Source: M3007 sp041741155 (GTDB taxonomy: Bacteria; Bacteroidota; Bacteroidia; Chitinophagales; Saprospiraceae). From it: a DNA stretch of 64,000 nucleotides. This document shows, piece after piece, positions 1 to 8,772 of the stretch. The notes beneath the pieces were generated by a model. It made no database searches and had not been told where the DNA came from. It saw only the letters and a program-made list of their open reading frames with translations. The stretch is taken from positions 68,596 to 132,595 of the forward strand of contig JBGSKO010000188.1 in assembly GCA_041741155.1 (NCBI GenBank), read 5' to 3'. How positions within the stretch are numbered: position 1 is the stretch's first letter; the number at the start of each line of letters is the position of its first letter. Made by a program: the position numbers and the translations under genes.

Positions 1-73
1 GAACATCTTTGCAGCACCTCATCCCGATGGAATAAGATTTCAGTAGTTTAAAAGGTTAGGAATTGACTACTTA
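1..73 (+). other. Probable 3' end of an upstream plus-strand gene
   Basis: All three plus-strand frames are open to the left edge, with stops ending at 33, 45 and 51, so the frame of the upstream gene cannot be chosen. A plus-strand terminator follows directly, which argues that some plus-strand transcript ends here. Confidence 0.35.
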
Positions 74-110
74 ACCCGGCCGACGCAAGTTGGGCCGGGT
101 TTTATTTTTT
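74..110 (+). terminator. Rho-independent terminator
   Basis: An 8-bp perfect stem (ACCCGGCC at 74-81, GGCCGGGT at 93-100) is followed by TTTATTTTTT. It ends the transcript entering from the left edge. Confidence 0.8.
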
Positions 111-631
111 AAATGCAGCAGCGAAACAGATGGGAGAAACGAGCCGGACAGCAGGCCCAAAAATGGCTTTAACCTGGCTGTAACCGGCCGTTGGCAGAAA
201 GCGCACAACAGGCCGGTTACATAAATTCCTTTTCTTTTCATAAGACACGCGGTTCTCCGTGCGTGGTTGTAAAACAGGAACAGGTGCACAGGTAAATACC
301 TCAGCGGTTGGATTCAAACCGTTTTGGCAACGCAAAGGGGCCAAAACAAAAAGGAAGGGGGGGGGATCTCGGAGTAAAACGGCCTGTGGCGGGGGCCCGG
401 TAGATGAAAAAAATCCTACTGCCAGAAGGGGGAGCAGTAGGAAAATCAAAACATACTATGAGAAAACTGGGACGAAGATAACAGCACGCCCCTCAAAAGG
501 AAAACATCCTTTTAGGGAACGGCGGCTTTCCTCGAGTAAACGGCAAAAAATTATACGAATGCAATTTTTGAAGCATCCGAAACAAGACATTGGCTGCAAT
601 ATATGCCGGCCAGACCTGCTCTAAAGCGAAA
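111..631. other. Gene-free spacer with an inverted repeat and a G9 run
   Basis: No credible coding sequence is visible. The open frames here have low-complexity, basic products and no family resemblance. The spacer holds a perfect 10-bp inverted repeat (180-189 with 211-220), a run of nine G at 357-365 and the prs terminator at 407-441. Confidence 0.6.
407..441 (-). terminator. Minus-strand terminator of prs
   Basis: Read on the minus strand, an 8-bp stem (CCTACTGC/GCAGTAGG, arms at 434-441 and 415-422) is followed by ATTTTTTT. It lies about 190 nt beyond the prs stop codon, so the prs mRNA would carry a long 3' trailer. Confidence 0.7.
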
Positions 632-1567
632 TCACGCACCCAAAAACAGCGCCGCGATGGACTTATGCTCTACCGTGTTGCGAATAGCCCGAGAAAACAG
701 TTTCGCAGTGGACAACACTTTGATCTTGGGCGATTCGCGCCGAAGCGGAATGGTATCGCACACGAGCAATTCGGTCAGTTGCGATTGCTCGATGGTTTCG
801 TAAGCCTTGCCGGACAGCACGGGGTGCGTGCAAATAGCACGCACTGAGCGAGCGCCTTTTTCCAGCAGCGCATCGGCAGCCTTGCATAGTGTACCGGCAG
901 TGTCCACCAGGTCGTCCACCAAAATCACATCCGCGCCGACTACATCGCCGATGACGGTCATGGAAGCCACCTCATTGGCCTTGGTGCGGTACTTGTCGCA
1001 GATGACGAGTTCGCGTTTGAAGTGCTTGGCGAATACGCGTGCGCGTTTGACGCCACCCACGTCGGGGCTGGCGAAAATCACATTCGACATGTCCTGATAT
1101 TGCTCCAGATAGGGCATGTAAATAGCTTCCGAACGCAAGTGGTCCACCGGAATATCAAAAAAGCCCTGAACTTGATCGGCGTGCAGGTCCATCGTCATCA
1201 CGCGGTTGGCGCCGGCGGTTGTGAGCAGGTTGGCCAACAGTTTGGCACTGATCGGCACCCGGGGTTTGTCCTTGCGGTCTTGCCGGGCGTAGCCAAAGTA
1301 TGGAATCACAGCGGTGATATACCCGGCGGAGGCGCGTTTGGCCGCGTCAATGAACAGGAGCAGTTCCACCAGGTTGTCGTGCGGTTGGCAAGTGCTTTGA
1401 ATAAAAAACACAAAGGCTCCGCGCACGCTCTCGTTGATGACGGGCTGCATTTCGCCGTCACTGAAGCGGGAAAGCGTTTTGTCACCAAGTGGAGCGTCGT
1501 AGTGGAAGGAAATATCGGCAGACAACTTTTCGGAGGCCGAGCAGGAAAAGAGCTTGATTTCGGGCAT
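632..1567 (-). CDS. prs: Ribose-phosphate pyrophosphokinase
   Basis: Makes 5-phosphoribosyl 1-diphosphate from ribose 5-phosphate and ATP in the cytosol, feeding purine, pyrimidine, NAD, His and Trp synthesis. The 311-residue product has the usual family length and order: an N-terminal half with YFGYARQDRK, then the PRPP-binding signature around VILVDDLVDTAGT. The frame stays open upstream to 1957, but those 130 codons lie antisense to the neighbouring aminotransferase and past the promoter. The ATG at 1567 gives MPEIKLFSCSAS, a normal Prs N-terminus. Transcription is divergent from the aminotransferase gene, with a TACTTTTG box about 70 nt upstream. Confidence 0.95.
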   Translation of the reverse strand: MPEIKLFSCSASEKLSADISFHYDAPLGDKTLSRFSDGEMQPVINESVRGAFVFFIQSTCQPHDNLVELLLFIDAAKRASAGYITAVIPYFGYARQDRKDKPRVPISAKLLANLLTTAGANRVMTMDLHADQVQGFFDIPVDHLRSEAIYMPYLEQYQDMSNVIFASPDVGGVKRARVFAKHFKRELVICDKYRTKANEVASMTVIGDVVGADVILVDDLVDTAGTLCKAADALLEKGARSVRAICTHPVLSGKAYETIEQSQLTELLVCDTIPLRRESPKIKVLSTAKLFSRAIRNTVEHKSIAALFLGA

Positions 1568-1635
1568 ATGGGTGCCGGAATACGGTGGGTTGGGCGGTTC
1601 GATGTGACTGATGTGCAAGCGGAAGAAAAGTTTTG

Positions 1636-1669
1636 GCAAAAGTACGTTGTGTTTGCTGCGTACTTTTGC
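1636..1669. promoter_or_regulatory. Divergent promoter pair inside an inverted repeat
   Basis: Perfect 11-bp arms GCAAAAGTACG (1636-1646) and CGTACTTTTGC (1659-1669) each contain a Bacteroidota -7 box TACTTTTG. The minus-strand box (1644-1637) faces prs and the plus-strand box (1661-1668) faces the aminotransferase. The two boxes are only 16 bp apart, so two polymerases could not bind together. Confidence 0.7.
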
Positions 1670-1699
1670 CCTATCGGAAAAAAAATAGCGATCAATTTC

Positions 1700-3196
1700 A
1701 TGCCCAACCTGGAACAATACTTCCGCCCCTTCCGCGAAAACATCGTCGGCCTCAACCAACACATCCAAACGCCCTACGGCGAAAAGCCTTTGGTATATGC
1801 CGACTGGACTGCCAGCGGTCGCCTCTATGGCCCTATCGAGCAGCGCATTAGCCACGAGATCGGCGCGTACATGGCCAATACGCACACCGAAACTAACCTC
1901 ACCGGCAGTCTGATGACCCACGCCTACCACGAGGCCCAACAAATCATCAAAAAACACGTGAACGCCGGCCCTGATGATATATTAATCGCCGCTTACTCCG
2001 GCATGACGGGTGTTGTGAACAAACTCCAGCGCATGCTCGGCCTGCGCATCCACGAAAAATACCACGAACGCCTCCACCTCAAGCCCGAAGAACGCCCGGT
2101 GGTATTTTGTACCCACATGGAGCACCACAGCAACCAGACCTCCTGGCTCGAAACCATCTGCGACCTCGTGATCATCCGGCCCGACGAACACGGGCGCGTG
2201 GACCCGAACAACCTCGAAGCCCAGCTCCGACAATACCAGGACCGCCCGCTCAAAATAGCCGCTATTACCTCCGGCAGCAACGTGACGGGCATCCTCACCC
2301 CCTACCACGAGGTGGCTGCCATGATGCACCGGCACGGCGGCTATTGTTTCGTGGACTTCGCCTGCACAGCGCCTTATATTGACATCAATATGCACCCCGC
2401 CGACCCGCTGGAACAATTGGACGCGATCTATTTTTCCCCGCATAAATTCCTCGGCGGCCCCGGCACATCGGGTGTGCTGGTGTTTAACAAATCCCTGTAC
2501 CACAACCGCATACCCGACAATCCCGGCGGCGGCACGGTCCTCTGGACTAACCCTTGGGGCGGCCACCACTACATCGAGGATATCGAAGCCCGCGAAGACG
2601 GCGGCACACCACCCATCCTGCAAACCATCAAGACCGCGCTGGCTATCCGCCTGAAAGAACAAATGGGCGTGAAAAATATGCTGGAGCGCGAACACGAACT
2701 GCTCAACATCCTCTGGCAGGAAACGGAAGGCCTGCCGTACGTGACAATCCTCGAACGCCCAACCCAAGACCGCCTCGGCGTGGTATCATTCACCCTTGAA
2801 GGGTTGCACTACAACCTCGCCGTGAAAATGCTCAACGACCTGTACGGCATTCAGGTACGCGGGGGCTGCGCCTGCGCCGGCACCTACGGGCACTTCCTGT
2901 TCGATATTTCCCAGGAGCGTTCCTGCGAAATCGTCAACAAAATAGACGCGGGAGACATGAGCGAAAAGCCCGGCTGGATCCGCCTTTCCCTGCACCCGAC
3001 CATGACGGATGCCGAACTGCACTACATCATCCGCGCGATCAAAGACATCGGCCAGAACCACCGGCAGTACGCAGGAAATTACGTGACCGACTACCACCAC
3101 GGGAGTTTCCGGCATCGGAAAGAGCTGGAAATGGGATGGATGGTTCGGGAATGGATGAGTATGGGCGAAACCGTGGAAGTGCTGGCGGAGGTTTAA
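1700..3196 (+). CDS. Class V aminotransferase (cysteine desulfurase-like)
   Basis: Product of 498 residues with the fold-type I, class V PLP enzyme pattern. SPHKFLGGPGTSG holds the PLP lysine, VDFACTAPYIDIN holds the cofactor aspartate, and RGGCACAGTYG carries a cysteine where cysteine desulfurases and selenocysteine lyases have their reactive Cys. It is about 90 residues longer than typical SufS or IscS, so it belongs to the longer class V group whose substrate is often unknown. The ATG at 1700 sits about 30 nt after the TACTTTTG box. The open frame continues upstream to 1022, but that part is antisense to prs. The stop codon overlaps the convergent ftsY stop. Sulfur or selenium transfer is inference from the cysteine motif. 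Confidence 0.85.
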   Translation: MPNLEQYFRPFRENIVGLNQHIQTPYGEKPLVYADWTASGRLYGPIEQRISHEIGAYMANTHTETNLTGSLMTHAYHEAQQIIKKHVNAGPDDILIAAYSGMTGVVNKLQRMLGLRIHEKYHERLHLKPEERPVVFCTHMEHHSNQTSWLETICDLVIIRPDEHGRVDPNNLEAQLRQYQDRPLKIAAITSGSNVTGILTPYHEVAAMMHRHGGYCFVDFACTAPYIDINMHPADPLEQLDAIYFSPHKFLGGPGTSGVLVFNKSLYHNRIPDNPGGGTVLWTNPWGGHHYIEDIEAREDGGTPPILQTIKTALAIRLKEQMGVKNMLEREHELLNILWQETEGLPYVTILERPTQDRLGVVSFTLEGLHYNLAVKMLNDLYGIQVRGGCACAGTYGHFLFDISQERSCEIVNKIDAGDMSEKPGWIRLSLHPTMTDAELHYIIRAIKDIGQNHRQYAGNYVTDYHHGSFRHRKELEMGWMVREWMSMGETVEVLAEV

Positions 3197-4149
3197 CGCT
3201 GAAACAGTGACTCCACAAACGCCCGCTTGTTAAAAATCTGCAACTGGTCTATCCGCTCCCCCACTCCGATGTAGCGGATGGGAATTTTGAATTGGTCGCT
3301 GATACCGATCGCCACCCCCCCCTTGGCGGTGCCGTCGAGTTTAGTGAGCGCCAGCGCCGTGATCGGAGCCACTTCGGTGAAATGTTTGGCCTGCTCAAAG
3401 GCATTTTGGCCCGTGGATGCGTCGAGCACGAGCAGTACGTCGTGCGGAGCGCCCGGGCATTTTTTCTCAATGGAACGGTGGATTTTGCCCAGTTCCTGCA
3501 TGAGATTCACCTTGTTGTGCAGGCGGCCAGCCGTATCAATAATGGCCACGTCGCAACCGTTTTCGAGTGCATATTGCGTAGTTTCGTACGCCACAGCGGC
3601 GGGATCGGCGTTCATGCCCTTGGAGTAAAAATCACAGCCGACGCGCTCCGACCAGATTTTCAACTGATCCACAGCGGCGGCGCGGAACGTATCGGCCGCT
3701 CCGAGCACTACTTTGTGTCCTCGCTGTTTGAACTGGGAGGCCAACTTGCCGATCGTGGTCGTTTTTCCCACGCCGTTCACTCCGATTACGAGTATAATGT
3801 ATGGTTTTTTTCCGTTGGGGATTTCAAAATCTTCCGCGTCGGCGGTGTTGTTCTCGCCCAGGAGCTGCACGATCTCGTCGCGCAGGAGGTTGTTGAGCTC
3901 ATCGGTGTTCACATACTTGTCGCGGGCTACGCGGGCTTCGATGCGCTCAATGATCTTTACGGTGGTATCAAGACCCACATCTGCCGAGATCAGCGCGGCC
4001 TCTACTTCGTCGAGCACCTCTTCATCAACGGTACTCTTGCCCGCTACGGCGCGGGTGATTTTTCCGAAAAAACTCTCCTTGGTTTTTTCAAGCCCCTTGT
4101 CGAGGTCTTCTTTCTTTTCCCGATTAAAAAATTTGTCAAAAAAGCCCAT
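3193..4149 (-). CDS. ftsY: Signal recognition particle receptor FtsY
   Basis: SRP receptor GTPase that docks ribosome-nascent-chain/Ffh complexes at the inner membrane. The 318-residue protein has a short basic/acidic N-terminus (FFNREKKEDLDKG), a helical N domain, and the complete G domain: P-loop GVNGVGKTTTIGK, DTFRAAAVDQL of the SRP-specific insertion box, DTAGRLHNKVNL (G3), TKLDGTAKGG (G4) and GVGERIDQL. It lacks the long acidic A domain of E. coli FtsY, as is common outside proteobacteria. Its stop overlaps the convergent aminotransferase stop. A 17-bp perfect palindrome stands 12 nt before the start codon. Confidence 0.95.
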   Translation of the reverse strand: MGFFDKFFNREKKEDLDKGLEKTKESFFGKITRAVAGKSTVDEEVLDEVEAALISADVGLDTTVKIIERIEARVARDKYVNTDELNNLLRDEIVQLLGENNTADAEDFEIPNGKKPYIILVIGVNGVGKTTTIGKLASQFKQRGHKVVLGAADTFRAAAVDQLKIWSERVGCDFYSKGMNADPAAVAYETTQYALENGCDVAIIDTAGRLHNKVNLMQELGKIHRSIEKKCPGAPHDVLLVLDASTGQNAFEQAKHFTEVAPITALALTKLDGTAKGGVAIGISDQFKIPIRYIGVGERIDQLQIFNKRAFVESLFQR

Positions 4150-4161
4150 AAAACGAATGTA

Positions 4162-4202
4162 AACGCTTCGTTTGCAGGAGTACGCCCTGCAAACGAAGCG
4201 TT
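4162..4202. repeat. 17-bp perfect palindrome in the ftsY leader
   Basis: Arms 4162-4178 and 4186-4202 are exact reverse complements around a 7-nt loop. There is no T-tract on either side, so it does not look like a normal terminator. In the ftsY mRNA it would fold a very stable hairpin ending 12 nt before the AUG. Confidence 0.8.
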
Positions 4203-4308
4203 GTGAAATGGAATGTGCATGAATGCGCCTTTAAATAAAAGGCCGGGCAAAAGTAGCGGTTAGCCCTGAAACATTATCTGCCACGGCATACTACCTCCTC
4301 TACGAAAC

Positions 4309-5091
4309 TTATATCCCCGACATCACGCCGTGCAACCGGCGTACCGAATCCATCAGGGGGCCTTTTTTTCGGCGCGACACTTCGATGGTATCGCCGTTCT
4401 CGAGTTTCAGGTACCCTCCCTCGCCCTTGATATAGGTTTTAATAAAATTCATGTTAACGATATGCTTTTTGTGCACGCGCACAAAGTTGAGGCGCAGCAA
4501 AGTGTCTTCATAAGCCTTGATGGTTTTGCTTGCGGTAACCTTGCCTCCGGTTTTGAGGATAAAGTGTGTGTAATTATCGGCTGCTTCGAGGCGCACAATA
4601 TCGCTCAGGCGTACAAAGTGAACGCCATCAAGGCCCGAGACGCCAATTTTTTCGAAAGCATTGGGCGTATTGGCCGAGAAATTTTGCTGAAACAATTCCA
4701 CCCGCTCCTTGGTATTTCCGCCTTTGTTATTGATGCGGGTACGGCTGACGGCGCGGCGCAAATCATCCGCTTCGATGGGTTTCAGCACATAGTCAATGGC
4801 GGAAAAATCGAATGCCGTGAGGGCGTACTGATTATAGGCGGTGACAAAAACGATGTCAAACGGAATTTCTTCCATCTGTTCCAGTCCGCGAAATACAAGT
4901 CCATCCGGCAAGTCAATATCAAGAAATGCCACATCGAACTGGTTGTCTTTATCGTCGGCGGTGAGGCGGAGCAGGTCGGCATTGGAGCCGCCCGTGGCCA
5001 CGATCTCGATATCCGGGCAGTGTTTGTGAAGCAGGTTTTGGAGGTTTTCCAAGCCTTCGGGCTCGTCTTCGATCAAGAGTGCGCGTGTCAT
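4309..5091 (-). CDS. LytTR-family response regulator
   Basis: A 260-residue two-domain regulator. An N-terminal receiver domain (about 1-120) has the acidic pair in LLIEDEP, the phospho-acceptor Asp in FLDIDLPDG, and the conserved Lys in YVLKPIEADD. A C-terminal LytTR DNA-binding domain (about 155-255) has the motifs LEAADNYTHF, FVRVHKKHIVN and VSRRKKGPL. LytTR regulators in Bacteroidota usually pair with a membrane-bound histidine kinase of the LytS/YehU group, but no kinase gene adjoins it here, so it is an orphan in this window. The target genes cannot be inferred. Confidence 0.9.
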   Translation of the reverse strand: MTRALLIEDEPEGLENLQNLLHKHCPDIEIVATGGSNADLLRLTADDKDNQFDVAFLDIDLPDGLVFRGLEQMEEIPFDIVFVTAYNQYALTAFDFSAIDYVLKPIEADDLRRAVSRTRINNKGGNTKERVELFQQNFSANTPNAFEKIGVSGLDGVHFVRLSDIVRLEAADNYTHFILKTGGKVTASKTIKAYEDTLLRLNFVRVHKKHIVNMNFIKTYIKGEGGYLKLENGDTIEVSRRKKGPLMDSVRRLHGVMSGI

Positions 5092-5175
5092 GGGAGGATA
5101 GTGTTTGTTTATGAACGGATGACCGGCCCGGTACTGCCGGTTTTTGGTGCTGGCAAAGTTCGGGCTTAAACCGAT

Positions 5176-5214
5176 AAAAACAGAGGCCCGCTGCGTATTT
5201 GCTGCGGGCCTCTG
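5176..5214 (-). terminator. Terminator of the MltD-type gene
   Basis: Perfect 11-bp stem (CAGAGGCCCGC at 5181-5191, complement at 5204-5214). On the minus strand it is followed by TTTTTATC. It lies just past the stop codon of the lytic transglycosylase gene. Confidence 0.85.
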
Positions 5215-5234
5215 TCAAATAGTTCGGGTACAGA

Positions 5235-6713
5235 CTATATTTCTTTGACCTTCAATCGCATACCAATCGTCACCGTGTCGCATTTGTTGATTTTGCGCAG
5301 GGTTTCCGTTGGCGTTCCGTATTGCCGGGCAATATCGTCAAGCGATTCATTTCGGCGCACCGTATGGTATTGGTACTGCCTGAACATTTCGGCATCTTCC
5401 CGTTTCAGCACCGGTACCGGATCTGTAGCCGGTGTACCGGAAATCGAGCTGGCAGTTGTACCTGTTTCAGCTTTTTTGGCCTTGGCATCTCCTTGTTTGG
5501 GCGCTTCGATACGCAACGGCGAGTGTTTGAATACGTACACCGGGCGCCACACATTGAGGCGCTGACCAGCTTGCACGACTTCGTCCGACAAGTTGTTCCA
5601 GGCTTTCAGGTGTTCGGGGTGGCAGGCCAGCATGGTCGCTACACGATCAATATGGTCGGTTTGTTGCACCGTTACATTCAGCTGCCAGTAACGCCCGTCG
5701 CCGAGGTTGGTATTGGGCGTAGCCTTGAGACCTTCGAGGGTGTAGCGCCGACCACCGAGGCCATTAAGGTAGCGCAGGAATGCAGGCATAACGCGCTGTG
5801 GAAGCAGTACATAATATCCTTTTTCGTTTTGGGGGACATAATCGCGCTTGAAGCCTGCATTCAGCGTACGGATTACGCCGTATTCGAGGCCCGTCGCCTC
5901 GGCAATATCCTGAAATGAAATGGCCTCATGCACTCGAACATACGTCGTCATCTGTTCATCCTGATCCGGTTCGATCATATCCAGATTGTGCGTCGTAAAG
6001 TAATTGCAGATATAGGTGGCTGCAATAAATGCAGGCACATAGTTGCGGGTTTCTTCGGGCAGAAAGCGTTGTAATACCCAAAAATCGCGGCTGTGTGCGC
6101 GTTTAATGGCCGAGTTGACGCGTCCGGGGCCGCTGTTATATGCGGCAAGAGCGAGCGCCCAGTCATTGTATTGTTGGTGTAAATGTTTCAGGTATAGCAC
6201 AGCTGCTTCGGTGCTTTTGACGGCATCGCTGCGTTCGTCCACCGCAGAATTTTGCTGCAAATCGTAGTCTTTGCCGGTGTACGGCATGAATTGCCACAAA
6301 CCGGTAGCGCCCACTCGGGACACTGCTTTGGCATTCAGTGCGGACTCCACCACGGCCAGGTACTTCAGGTCGGCGGGAAGGCCATGTTCTTTTAATTTTT
6401 CTTCAAACAGCGGGAAATACGTGAGCCGCCGTCCGAGCATGATTCGGGTTTTTTCCGATTTCACCTGGACGTAAGTTCGGACATATCCTTTCACAACACC
6501 GTTGGTTTTCAGTTCCAGGCAACCCCGGAGTTTGCCCAGGCGTTCGCGAAGTTCGGCTTCGGTTGGAAGGGGATAGGCGCCACCTTTGGCTACCAGTAAA
6601 TCAGACGTGTCGGGTTGGGGGGAATCGGCTTCATCTTGTGCCAGAACCGGCGCAGCCGACGTCAACAAACAAAAAAAGGCCAGCCAGTAGAGTACAGATA
6701 GTTGTCGCTGCAT
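5235..6713 (-). CDS. MltD-like membrane-bound lytic murein transglycosylase
   Basis: Cuts the MurNAc-GlcNAc bond of peptidoglycan with 1,6-anhydro formation. The 492-residue product starts with a signal peptide (MQRQLSVLYWLAFFCLL, probable cleavage after APVLA near residue 25). An SLT domain follows (about 100-235) with the catalytic Glu at 123 in VVESALNAKA, then GATGLWQFMP and AYNSGPGRVN. After it come a LysM-like segment near 345-400 and a C-terminal LysM (about 448-492) for glycan binding. The open frame extends 59 codons upstream, but only this ATG gives a proper signal peptide. It is divergent from atpD. Confidence 0.9.
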   Translation of the reverse strand: MQRQLSVLYWLAFFCLLTSAAPVLAQDEADSPQPDTSDLLVAKGGAYPLPTEAELRERLGKLRGCLELKTNGVVKGYVRTYVQVKSEKTRIMLGRRLTYFPLFEEKLKEHGLPADLKYLAVVESALNAKAVSRVGATGLWQFMPYTGKDYDLQQNSAVDERSDAVKSTEAAVLYLKHLHQQYNDWALALAAYNSGPGRVNSAIKRAHSRDFWVLQRFLPEETRNYVPAFIAATYICNYFTTHNLDMIEPDQDEQMTTYVRVHEAISFQDIAEATGLEYGVIRTLNAGFKRDYVPQNEKGYYVLLPQRVMPAFLRYLNGLGGRRYTLEGLKATPNTNLGDGRYWQLNVTVQQTDHIDRVATMLACHPEHLKAWNNLSDEVVQAGQRLNVWRPVYVFKHSPLRIEAPKQGDAKAKKAETGTTASSISGTPATDPVPVLKREDAEMFRQYQYHTVRRNESLDDIARQYGTPTETLRKINKCDTVTIGMRLKVKEI

Positions 6714-7102
6714 GTGCTTAAACTCGAAAAGTTTACGGTGAAAAATAGCAGTTCCGCAATGGATTAGAGGCAGGGGCGCCTTAAAACGGGAGGTAGCAAA
6801 TAATATTTCATTGAAAGAAAAACCGAGGTTCGCATAAAATCCTGTCGGGCGAAGCTTCGGTGGAGGGAGTGGCAAAAGTCGGTTTTTCATCTGAAACGCC
6901 AGTACAAGAGGTCAATAATTAACATTTACAGGCCAGCCGGCAACATTTTTACAAAATTTTGTTCCGAACAACAAAAAGTCAACCCACTTGGCAGTTTTTT
7001 GGGGAATGTGTGTACTTTTGCGCGGCTTTTGAACACGGTATCTGGCTCCCGGTAGCCCGCTCCCGTCTTTATGATACCGGACACCAAACATCATTTCGTT
7101 TT
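6714..7102. other. Divergent spacer with the atpD promoter
   Basis: A plus-strand -7 box TACTTTTG at 7013-7020 has a TTG at 6988-6990 as a possible -33 element (22-nt spacing, within the Bacteroidota range). It would drive atpD with a leader of roughly 75 nt. On the minus strand, GACTTTTG (6880-6873) is a weaker candidate for the transglycosylase gene. No gene is seen here. Confidence 0.6.
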
Positions 7103-8617
7103 ATGGCAAATATCGGTCGTATCAAACAAATCATCGGCGCTGTAGTGGACGTGGACTTTAGTGGTCCCAACAGCAACCTGCCGGAAATCTTGAATGCTCT
7201 TGAAATCAAGCGCCCCGACGGCTCCATCCTCGTACTCGAGGTACAGCGTCACCTGGGAGAAGATGGTGTTCGCACTATCGCTATGGACTCCACCGACGGC
7301 CTCATGCGGGGTATCGAGTGCGTGGACACAGGCTCTCCCATCGCCATGCCAATCGGCGAGGCGGTACGCGGCCGCCTTTTCAACGTGGTCGGCGAAGCCA
7401 TTGACGGCATCGGCAAGGTGGAAAAAGGCAAGGATGCTTATGTTATTCACCGTAAGCCACCGGCTTACGAAGACCTCTCCACGGAGCGCGAAATCCTGTA
7501 CACCGGTATCAAGGTTATTGACCTGATCGAACCATATGCCAAAGGCGGCAAAATCGGTCTGTTTGGTGGCGCCGGTGTAGGCAAAACCGTGTTGATCATG
7601 GAATTGATCAACAATATCGCCAAAGCCTACGACGGGATGTCGGTGTTCGCCGGAGTAGGTGAACGCACCCGTGAAGGCAACGACTTGTTGCGCGAAATGA
7701 TCGAGTCCAACGTAATTAAATACGGTGACGCCTTTATTCATTCCATGGAAGAAGGTGGCTGGGATCTCAGCAAAGTAGATATGACCGAGCTGCGCAAGAG
7801 CCAGGCAACCCTGGTTTTTGGTCAAATGAACGAGCCGCCCGGCGCCCGCGCCCGTGTGGCACTTTCCGGTCTAACCATGGCCGAATATTTCCGCGATGGA
7901 GACATGAGCGACCCCTCCGGCGGCCGCGATATCCTGTTCTTCGTGGACAACATCTTCCGTTTCACCCAGGCAGGCTCCGAGGTATCTGCTCTTCTGGGCC
8001 GTATGCCTTCCGCCGTAGGTTACCAGCCAACACTGGCCACCGAGATGGGTATCATGCAGGAGCGTATTACCTCCACCAAGCGCGGTTCCATCACCTCGGT
8101 ACAAGCGGTGTATGTACCTGCCGATGACTTGACAGACCCGGCTCCGGCTACTACGTTTGCGCACCTGGATGCCACGACGGTATTGAGCCGTAAAATTGCG
8201 TCGCTCGGTATCTATCCGGCCGTGGACCCACTTGACTCCACCTCGCGTATCCTCGATCCGAAAATTATCGGCGACGAACACTACCGCTGCGCTCAGCGCG
8301 TGAAAGTTATTTTGCAGCGCTACAACGAATTGCAGGACATCATTGCCATTCTTGGTATGGAAGAACTCTCGGATGAGGACAAACTCGTCGTGAGCCGCGC
8401 CCGCCGCGTGCAGCGCTTCCTCTCTCAGCCCTTCCACGTGGCTGAACAGTTTACCGGCCTCAAAGGCGTTCTCGTACCTATTGACGAAACCATCCGCGGC
8501 TTTAATATGATCATGGACGGCGAAACGGACGAATACCCGGAAGCGGCATTCAACCTCGTCGGCAACATTGACGACGCCATCGCAAAAGGCAAAAAACTGC
8601 TGGCAGAAGCTTCTTAA
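7103..8617 (+). CDS. atpD: F-type ATP synthase subunit beta
   Basis: Catalytic subunit of the F1 sector, 504 residues. The Walker A motif is GGAGVGKTVL, Walker B lies in ILFFVDNIFRFTQAGSEVSALLGRMPS, and the DELSEED loop reads EELSDEDK. The frame is open 48 codons further upstream, but ATG 7103 gives the usual beta N-terminus (MANIGRIKQIIGAVVDV). Only atpD and atpC are here; the remaining atp genes must be elsewhere, which is a common arrangement in Bacteroidota. A large repeat hairpin separates it from atpC. Confidence 0.97.
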   Translation: MANIGRIKQIIGAVVDVDFSGPNSNLPEILNALEIKRPDGSILVLEVQRHLGEDGVRTIAMDSTDGLMRGIECVDTGSPIAMPIGEAVRGRLFNVVGEAIDGIGKVEKGKDAYVIHRKPPAYEDLSTEREILYTGIKVIDLIEPYAKGGKIGLFGGAGVGKTVLIMELINNIAKAYDGMSVFAGVGERTREGNDLLREMIESNVIKYGDAFIHSMEEGGWDLSKVDMTELRKSQATLVFGQMNEPPGARARVALSGLTMAEYFRDGDMSDPSGGRDILFFVDNIFRFTQAGSEVSALLGRMPSAVGYQPTLATEMGIMQERITSTKRGSITSVQAVYVPADDLTDPAPATTFAHLDATTVLSRKIASLGIYPAVDPLDSTSRILDPKIIGDEHYRCAQRVKVILQRYNELQDIIAILGMEELSDEDKLVVSRARRVQRFLSQPFHVAEQFTGLKGVLVPIDETIRGFNMIMDGETDEYPEAAFNLVGNIDDAIAKGKKLLAEAS

Positions 8618-8620
8618 TAA

Positions 8621-8763
8621 TTTCTGGTTGGAAGGTTAGAAGGTTTCTGGTTAGAAGGTTAGAAGGTTTCTGGTTGAAAAGTTGCGTAACCCGCAAACCT
8701 TCCAACCAGAAACCTTCTAACCAGAAACCTTCTAACCTTCTAACCTTCCAACCTTCCAACCTT
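8621..8763. repeat. 15-nt repeat family in inverted arms between atpD and atpC
   Basis: The left arm (8621-8676) is built from TCTGGTTAGAAGGTT-type units and the right arm (8695-8763) from their complement AACCTTCTAACCAGA, around an 18-nt loop. Single-base variation (TTCT/TTCC/CTCT) separates the units. The arms would pair over more than 50 nt in mRNA, ending 9 nt before the atpC ATG. The same unit recurs at 13392, 40945, 41600 and 45473. Confidence 0.9.
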
Positions 8764-8772
8764 ACTTAAAAT

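Noticed and set aside
259..624. 121-codon plus-strand frame
   Set aside because: Basic, low-complexity product, overlaps the prs terminator, no family resemblance.
1022..1699. 226-codon upstream extension of the aminotransferase
   Set aside because: It is antisense to prs, and the promoter box at 1661 lies inside it.
1568..1957. 130-codon N-terminal extension of prs
   Set aside because: It is antisense to the aminotransferase gene, lies beyond the divergent promoter, and the ATG at 1567 gives a normal Prs start and length.
6714..6890. 59-codon N-terminal extension of the transglycosylase
   Set aside because: It would bury the clear signal peptide that begins at 6713, and it spans a candidate promoter.
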